In this document: one piece after another, positions 32,193-36,801 of the stretch
Numbering within the stretch: the stretch's first letter is position 1
How the letters are laid out: each line of letters opens with the position of its first letter
Assembly (NCBI GenBank): GCA_021777555.1
Contig: JAJYDK010000039.1
Coordinates: forward strand, 1 to 36,801
Direction: 5' to 3'
DNA from: Pseudomonadota bacterium
GTDB lineage: Bacteria > Pseudomonadota > Gammaproteobacteria > Steroidobacterales > Steroidobacteraceae
Length of the DNA: 36,801 nucleotides
Translations under genes and position numbers: made by a program
Notes under the pieces: generated by a model
Seen by the model: only the letters and a program-made list of their open reading frames with translations
The model's database searches: none
Told to the model about the DNA's origin: nothing

Positions 32193-32450
32193 ATGCTCAC
32201 CGATGACTTTGAAGTGCCGCTGCATCGCGCGCTCACCGAGCCGATCTTTCTCGCCGGTGTCCCGCGCACCGTCGCAATCGTGAACGGCACGCTCGCCGCC
32301 GCGGTGGGGATCGGGCTGCAGCTCTGGCTCCCCGGTCTCGTGCTCTTCGCGATCAGTCACACGCTTGCCGTGTGGGCGGCGCGCACCGATGCGCAGTTCG
32401 TCGAGGTCTTCGCCCGGCACGTCAAGTACCCGAGTCATCTCGCGCCGTAG
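32193..32450 (+). CDS. trbD: TrbD (VirB3-like) inner-membrane protein
   Basis: This 85-aa TrbD/VirB3 protein has the usual N-terminal motif VPLHRALTEPIFLAGVPR and hydrophobic segments GTLAAAVGIGLQLWLPGLVLFAISH. It assists pilus subunit assembly with TrbE. ATG 32193 fits the family start; the frame is open upstream without recognisable sequence. Confidence 0.92.
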   Translation: MLTDDFEVPLHRALTEPIFLAGVPRTVAIVNGTLAAAVGIGLQLWLPGLVLFAISHTLAVWAARTDAQFVEVFARHVKYPSHLAP

Positions 32451-32463
32451 CGACGTACGCGAC

Positions 32464-34887
32464 ATGATCAACCTCGCCGAATACCGCAAACGTCCCGAGT
32501 GTCTCGCCGACTTCCTACCCTGGGCGGCACTCGTCGCACCGGGCGTGGTGCTGAACAAGGACGGCTCGTTCTTGCGTTGTGCGCGCTTTCGGGGGCCGGA
32601 TCTCGACAGCTCGACCGAGTCGGAGCTCACCCTCGCGACGTCTCGCATCAACAATGCGCTGAAGCGGTTAGGAAGTGGCTGGGCGCTCTTCGTCGAGGCC
32701 GATCGGCGCGAGGCCGAGGGTTATCCGGTCTCAGCTTTCCCCGATCCGCTCTCCTGGCTCGTGGATCAGGAGCGTCGCGGGGGCTTCGAGGAAGCGGGCT
32801 CGCATTTCGAGAGCGCCTACACCCTGACGCTTCTCTACCTGCCCCCGGCGGAGGTCAAGGCCCGTGCCGGGCGTCTTCTCTACGAATCTCCTGAGCGCTC
32901 AACGGTCGACTGGCGCGATCAGCTCGCCGGCTTTCTCACGGAGACGGATCGCTTCCTGGGGCTCCTCGATGCGGTCATGCCCGAGGGCCGGTGGCTCGAC
33001 GATGCCGAGACACTGACCTATCTGCACGCCACGGTCTCGACGTGCCGGCATCCGGTGAGTGTTCCCGAGGTGCCCTTCGCGCTCGATGCGCTGCTCACGG
33101 ATGAGCCGTTCACGGGGGGCCTCGCCCCAATGCTCGGCGACACCCACCTGCGCGCGGTCACCGTGCGGGGTCTGCCGGCCTCGACCTGGCCCGGGATGCT
33201 GGATGAGTTGAACCGCCTCGGCTTTGGCTACCGCTGGATGACGCGGTTTCTCTTTCTCGACAAGGCGGCCGCACTCAAGGAACTCACCCGGATCCGCCGG
33301 CAGTGGTTCGCCAAGCGCAAGGGGATCGTGACACTCCTGCGCGAGACGATCTTCCAGCAGGAAAGTCCGCTCGTCGATTCGGATGCGGCCAACAAGGCGG
33401 TGGATGCGGATGGCGCGCTGCAGGCGCTCGGCAGCGATGCGGTGGGCTTTGGGTACGTCACGACCTGCGTCGTGGTCGCGGACCGCGATCTGGCGGCGGT
33501 CGAGGAGCAGCGCAAGTCCGTCGAGCGGGTCGTTCAGGGGCGAGGGTTCGTCGCGCTCGCCGAGACGCTGAATGCCGTCGAGGCCTGGCTCGGCTCGATT
33601 CCGGGGCAGGTGTACGCGAACGTGCGCCAGGGACTCGTTTCCACGGCAAACCTCGCGCATCTTATGCCGCTCTCTGCCGTCTGGGCGGGGCCTGAGCGCA
33701 ATGCGCATTTGGTAGGTCCCCCGCTCATCGTGACGCGCACCGAAGGCTCGACACCGTTTCGGCTCGTGACCCATGTCGGGGATGTCGGTCACACCCTCAT
33801 CGTGGGACCGACCGGCGCCGGCAAATCGGTGTTGCTCGCGACGCTCATCCTGCAGTTTCGTCGCTACCCCGGCGCGCAGATCGTCGTCTTCGATAAGGGC
33901 GCATCGGTGCGCGCGACGGTGCTGGGGCTCAGTGGCGTGCACTACGATCTCGGCGCGGACGGGGCGATCGCGTTCCAGCCGCTCGCGGCGATCGATGAGG
34001 CCTCCGAGCGCGCCTGGGCGGCGGACTGGGTTGCGGGACTCCTGCAGCACGAGGGCGTCGGGCTCGCACCCGAGGTGAAGGATGCGGTGTGGTCCGCGCT
34101 CGGGAGTCTGGCGTCGGCGCCCCGATGCGAGCGCACGCTGACGGGACTTTCGGTGCTGCTGCAGTCGAACACGCTGCGTCAGGCGCTCGCGCCCTACACG
34201 CTGAATGGTCCCTTCGGGCGGCTGCTCGATGCGGAGGAGGAGCACCTGGGCGGGGCGTCCGTGCAGGCCTTCGAGATGGAGGAGCTCATGCAGACCCGCA
34301 GCGCGGTGCTCCCTGCGCTCACCTATCTTTTCCATCGCCTGGAGGATCGGTTCACCGGTGCCCCGACGCTGCTGGTCCTCGATGAGGCGTGGGTGTTTCT
34401 CGATGATCCGCTCTTTGCCGGGCGGATCCGGGAGTGGTTGAAGACGCTGCGCAAGAAGAACGTCTCGGTGCTCTTTGCCACCCAGTCGCTCGCCGACATC
34501 CAGCGCTCCGCTATCGCACCGGCGCTGATCGAGAGCTGCCCGACGCGCATCTTCCTGCCCTCACCCCAGGCGGGCGAGCCGCAGCTGCGCACGGTGTACG
34601 AGGGCTTTGGACTCAACGAGCGGCAGATCGACATCCTCGCCCACGCGCGGCCGAAGCGCGAGTACTACTACCAGTCGCGTCTCGGCTGCCGGCTGTTTGA
34701 TCTTGGATTGGGTCCTGTGGCGCTCGCCTTCGTCGCGGCTTCGACGCCCGAGGACCAGCGCGCGATCGAGGAGGTCGCAGCGAGCGCGCCCGGCGAGCGC
34801 TTCGCCGCCGCGTGGCTCGAGCGACGCGGACTCACCTGGGCGGCGCAGCTCATTGCAAACGAGTGTGATCGGCGGAGCGTGTCATGA
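32464..34887 (+). CDS. trbE: TrbE conjugal transfer ATPase (VirB4-like)
   Basis: This 807-aa VirB4/TrbE ATPase is the largest energising subunit of the type IV secretion system. The N-terminal CagE_TrbE_VirB domain begins MINLAEYRKRPECLADFLPWA. The C-terminal RecA-like domain has Walker A IVGPTGAGKSVLLATL and Walker B TLLVLDEAWVFL, followed by KNVSVLFATQSLADI. The start is ATG 32464, where family similarity begins. The stop overlaps an ATG (34884) of the next frame. Confidence 0.95.
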   Translation: MINLAEYRKRPECLADFLPWAALVAPGVVLNKDGSFLRCARFRGPDLDSSTESELTLATSRINNALKRLGSGWALFVEADRREAEGYPVSAFPDPLSWLVDQERRGGFEEAGSHFESAYTLTLLYLPPAEVKARAGRLLYESPERSTVDWRDQLAGFLTETDRFLGLLDAVMPEGRWLDDAETLTYLHATVSTCRHPVSVPEVPFALDALLTDEPFTGGLAPMLGDTHLRAVTVRGLPASTWPGMLDELNRLGFGYRWMTRFLFLDKAAALKELTRIRRQWFAKRKGIVTLLRETIFQQESPLVDSDAANKAVDADGALQALGSDAVGFGYVTTCVVVADRDLAAVEEQRKSVERVVQGRGFVALAETLNAVEAWLGSIPGQVYANVRQGLVSTANLAHLMPLSAVWAGPERNAHLVGPPLIVTRTEGSTPFRLVTHVGDVGHTLIVGPTGAGKSVLLATLILQFRRYPGAQIVVFDKGASVRATVLGLSGVHYDLGADGAIAFQPLAAIDEASERAWAADWVAGLLQHEGVGLAPEVKDAVWSALGSLASAPRCERTLTGLSVLLQSNTLRQALAPYTLNGPFGRLLDAEEEHLGGASVQAFEMEELMQTRSAVLPALTYLFHRLEDRFTGAPTLLVLDEAWVFLDDPLFAGRIREWLKTLRKKNVSVLFATQSLADIQRSAIAPALIESCPTRIFLPSPQAGEPQLRTVYEGFGLNERQIDILAHARPKREYYYQSRLGCRLFDLGLGPVALAFVAASTPEDQRAIEEVAASAPGERFAAAWLERRGLTWAAQLIANECDRRSVS

Positions 34888-34931
34888 GTGACGTGAGACC
34901 GATTCGGCAGTCGTGTCGGAAGGAGCGTCCC

Positions 34932-35663
34932 ATGAAGAAGATCCTGGTCGCCCTGCTCGGCGTCCTCTCTCTCGGGGTGGTCTCGCCGCAGGCGCTCGCG
35001 CAGTGGGTGGTGTTCGATCCCTCGAACTTCATCGAGAACATGCTCACCGAGCTGCACACGCTGACGCAGGTCGAGAACCAGGTGATGGAGCTCGAGAACC
35101 AGGCGCAGATGCTCATGAACCAGGCGAAGAACCTGCAGGGCCTCAACTTCTCCGCGCTCACGCAGCTCGAGGCGACGTACGCGGCAACCGAGCAGTTGCT
35201 CACCAATGCGCAGGGTCTTTCGTTTGATCTCAATCTGATGCGCACGCAATTCGCCGAGCAGTATCCGGCCGCCTACGGCGCAGCGGTGAGCGCGAGTGCG
35301 CTCCATGCCGCATCGCTTGCGCGCTGGACCGGCTCGCTCGATGCGCTCGATACCGCGATCCAGGTGCAATCCCAGGCGAGTGAGACACTGCCGTCCGATG
35401 CCTCCGTGCTTGCCCAGGTGCTCACGCGCAGCAGCTCCGCGGTTGGGAGCCTGCAGGCGATCCAGGCGACCAATCAGCTTCTCGGCCTTCGCGTCCGGCA
35501 GGTCATGCAGAGCCAGCAGATCGCGATCGCCCAGGACCGGGCGGTCGCGCTCGAGGCGGCGCGAATCGTCGAGTCTGAAGCGCGTGCGCGGGCGGTGCGC
35601 AGTCAGTTCATGACGCCGAGCACGCCCTACACCCCTGAAACCATCGATCTCTCGGGGCCGTGA
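34932..35663 (+). CDS. trbJ: TrbJ (VirB5-like) secreted protein
   Basis: This 243-aa TrbJ protein has a signal peptide (KKILVALLGVLSLGVVSPQALAQ) and the family segment WVVFDPSNFIENMLTELHTLTQVENQVMELENQAQMLMNQAKNL, a coiled-coil region. It is a minor pilus-tip/periplasmic component. ATG 34932 has AAGGAG at proper distance; the overlapping ATG 34884 would put 16 charged residues before the signal peptide and is less likely. Confidence 0.92.
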   Translation: MKKILVALLGVLSLGVVSPQALAQWVVFDPSNFIENMLTELHTLTQVENQVMELENQAQMLMNQAKNLQGLNFSALTQLEATYAATEQLLTNAQGLSFDLNLMRTQFAEQYPAAYGAAVSASALHAASLARWTGSLDALDTAIQVQSQASETLPSDASVLAQVLTRSSSAVGSLQAIQATNQLLGLRVRQVMQSQQIAIAQDRAVALEAARIVESEARARAVRSQFMTPSTPYTPETIDLSGP

Positions 35664-35742
35664 TGCGCAGGAAGCTCCAACCGGTGTGCAGCGAAGGTGC
35701 CGATTCCGGGAGCGCAACCCACGTTGAGAGGAGCGCTGACGC

Positions 35743-36801
35743 GTGAACAACCTCGGTGTCATCGATCAGTTCACGAACGTCTTCTCGCAGTACATCGACA
35801 GCGGCTTTGGCCTGCTCTCGGGGGAGGTGCATTTCCTCACCGCGACGCTCGTTGGGATCGATCTCACCCTCGCCGGGCTCTTCTGGGCGATGGGCGGGAC
35901 GGACGACATCATCGCGCGACTCATCAAGAAGACGCTCTACATCGGGGCCTTCGTCTACATCCTCTCGAACTTCAGCGCACTCGCCGGCATCCTTCTGCGC
36001 TCGTTCGCGGGGCTCGGGCTCTTGGCGTCGGGCTCGACGCTCACCGCCGGCAATCTCCTGCGGCCGGGGGCCTTGGCGGCGGTCGGGGTGACGGCCGGCC
36101 AGCCGATCCTCACGCAGATCGGGGATCTCGTCGGGTTTCCGAGTCTCTTCACCAACTTCGACACCATCGCGGTGCTGGGATTGGCGTGGCTCGTCGTGAT
36201 CCTGAGCTTCTTCATCCTCGCCGTACAGCTCTTCGTGACGCTGATCGAGTTCAAGCTGACGACGCTTGCGGGCTTCGTGCTCGTGCCGTTTGCGCTCTGG
36301 GGCAAGACCGCATTTCTCGCCGAGCGCGTGCTCGGGAGTGTCGTCTCCGCCGGGATCAAGATCCTGGTGCTCGCGGTGATCGTCGGCATCGGCATGAATC
36401 TCTTTGGTCAGTTCACCGCGCCCGCGGGTCAGACACTCACGATCGACAACGCACTCGCGATCATGCTCGGTGCACTCTCGCTCCTCGGGCTCGGGATCTA
36501 TGGGCCGGGGATTGCCACGGGGCTCGTCTCCGGCGCCCCGCAGCTCGGCGCTGGAGCCGCCGCCGGTACCGCACTCGCCGCGGGCGGTACCGCGGTCGTC
36601 GCGGGTGCCGCGGCGATGGGTGCGGGAGGGGCTGCCTATCGTGCGGCCCGGAGCGTGGGATCCGCGGTGCGCGCGCAGTCCGGGAGAAGCGGTGGCGGCA
36701 GTGATGCGTCCCGGGGCGGCTCTCCAGGGGGCGGTGCGCCGGGTGGATCGCCCGCAGGCGGCGCGCCGTCGGGCGGGGCAGGCTCGGGAGCGGCGGGCCG
36801 C
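35743..36801 (+). CDS. trbL: TrbL (VirB6-like) membrane protein, 3' end cut by window
   Basis: GTG 35743, with GAGAGG upstream, opens a frame that runs to the window edge (353 residues). It reads as TrbL: FTNVFSQYIDSGFGLLSGEVHFLTATLVGIDLTLAGLFWAM, then several membrane helices and FVTLIEFKLTTLAGFVLVPFALWGKTAFLAERVLGSVVSAGIKILVLAVI. The last 90 residues are an Ala/Gly/Ser-rich low-complexity tail, as usual for TrbL, and the protein continues beyond the window. It forms the inner-membrane channel of the type IV system. No trbK-like gene fits between trbJ and trbL. Confidence 0.93.
   Translation, partial: MNNLGVIDQFTNVFSQYIDSGFGLLSGEVHFLTATLVGIDLTLAGLFWAMGGTDDIIARLIKKTLYIGAFVYILSNFSALAGILLRSFAGLGLLASGSTLTAGNLLRPGALAAVGVTAGQPILTQIGDLVGFPSLFTNFDTIAVLGLAWLVVILSFFILAVQLFVTLIEFKLTTLAGFVLVPFALWGKTAFLAERVLGSVVSAGIKILVLAVIVGIGMNLFGQFTAPAGQTLTIDNALAIMLGALSLLGLGIYGPGIATGLVSGAPQLGAGAAAGTALAAGGTAVVAGAAAMGAGGAAYRAARSVGSAVRAQSGRSGGGSDASRGGSPGGGAPGGSPAGGAPSGGAGSGAAGR

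Noticed and set aside
32899-34335. 478-aa minus-strand ORF opposite trbE
   Set aside because: Antisense shadow of TrbE; Arg/Glu/His-rich with no domains.
1-36801. CRISPR arrays and complete insertion sequences
   Set aside because: No regularly spaced repeat-spacer pattern and no transposase with terminal inverted repeats were seen; the only regular direct repeats are the three iterons.

Overview
The window is GC-rich, densely packed proteobacterial DNA, most likely from a gammaproteobacterium. The evidence is codon and base bias, a tRNA-Arg(ACG) with encoded CCA, Pseudomonas-type fluoride riboswitches, and a P-type (trb) conjugation module. No species can be named from sequence alone. I see two blocks joined by a short regulatory and accessory stretch.

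Block 1 (about 0.04-13.2 kb) is a fluoride-response locus beside a tRNA-Arg gene. A six-gene minus-strand operon (8003 to 560) encodes a membrane complex related to hydrogenase-4, formate hydrogenlyase and complex I: HyfC, HyfE, HyfF, HyfG, a fused HyfH-HyfI, and HyfB. The large subunit lacks the cysteines that hold the [NiFe] centre, so this looks like an energy-converting-hydrogenase-related (Ehr) complex and not a hydrogenase. Its leader carries a fluoride riboswitch. Head-to-head with it, about 100 bp away, a second fluoride riboswitch precedes a 278-aa P-loop ATPase of unknown role. A third fluoride riboswitch (10543-10600) precedes a 43-aa ORF, a broken ilvD, two crcB/Fluc fluoride-channel genes and a three-domain DUF190 protein. 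The last three genes are joined by GTGA overlaps. A lone DUF190 gene lies on the minus strand between these units. Read together, this is a fluoride regulon with three aptamers in 2.4 kb.

Block 2 (about 13.7-36.8 kb, running off the right edge) is an integrative and conjugative element of the general Tn4371/DUF3363-relaxase type. It begins with a RadC-like JAMM protein, an SDR oxidoreductase and a set of small regulators (RHH, XRE, AlpA-like HTH) with clear palindromic operators. Then come RepA with three iterons, the TraF peptidase, a lytic transglycosylase, a DUF3363 relaxase, the TraG coupling protein, a CopG-like protein and TrbB-C-D-E-J-L. No integrase, ParA or DUF2840 gene was seen in the window.

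Between the relaxase and traG lies a cargo insertion (about 23.8-28.3 kb). It holds a decayed terminase-like gene, an Ntn-hydrolase (proteasome-like) protein, a small ORF, a DUF5678 protein overlapping a retropepsin-like aspartic protease, and an AT-richer OLD-type AAA-TOPRIM nuclease. This pairing of two unrelated protease folds with an OLD-type nuclease is a candidate uncharacterised, possibly defensive, system.

The element shows scattered decay. A DUF2958 gene and a zinc-ribbon gene are each broken by a 5-bp tandem duplication, a DUF3991/primase-like gene has an internal stop, and two other small genes are frameshifted.
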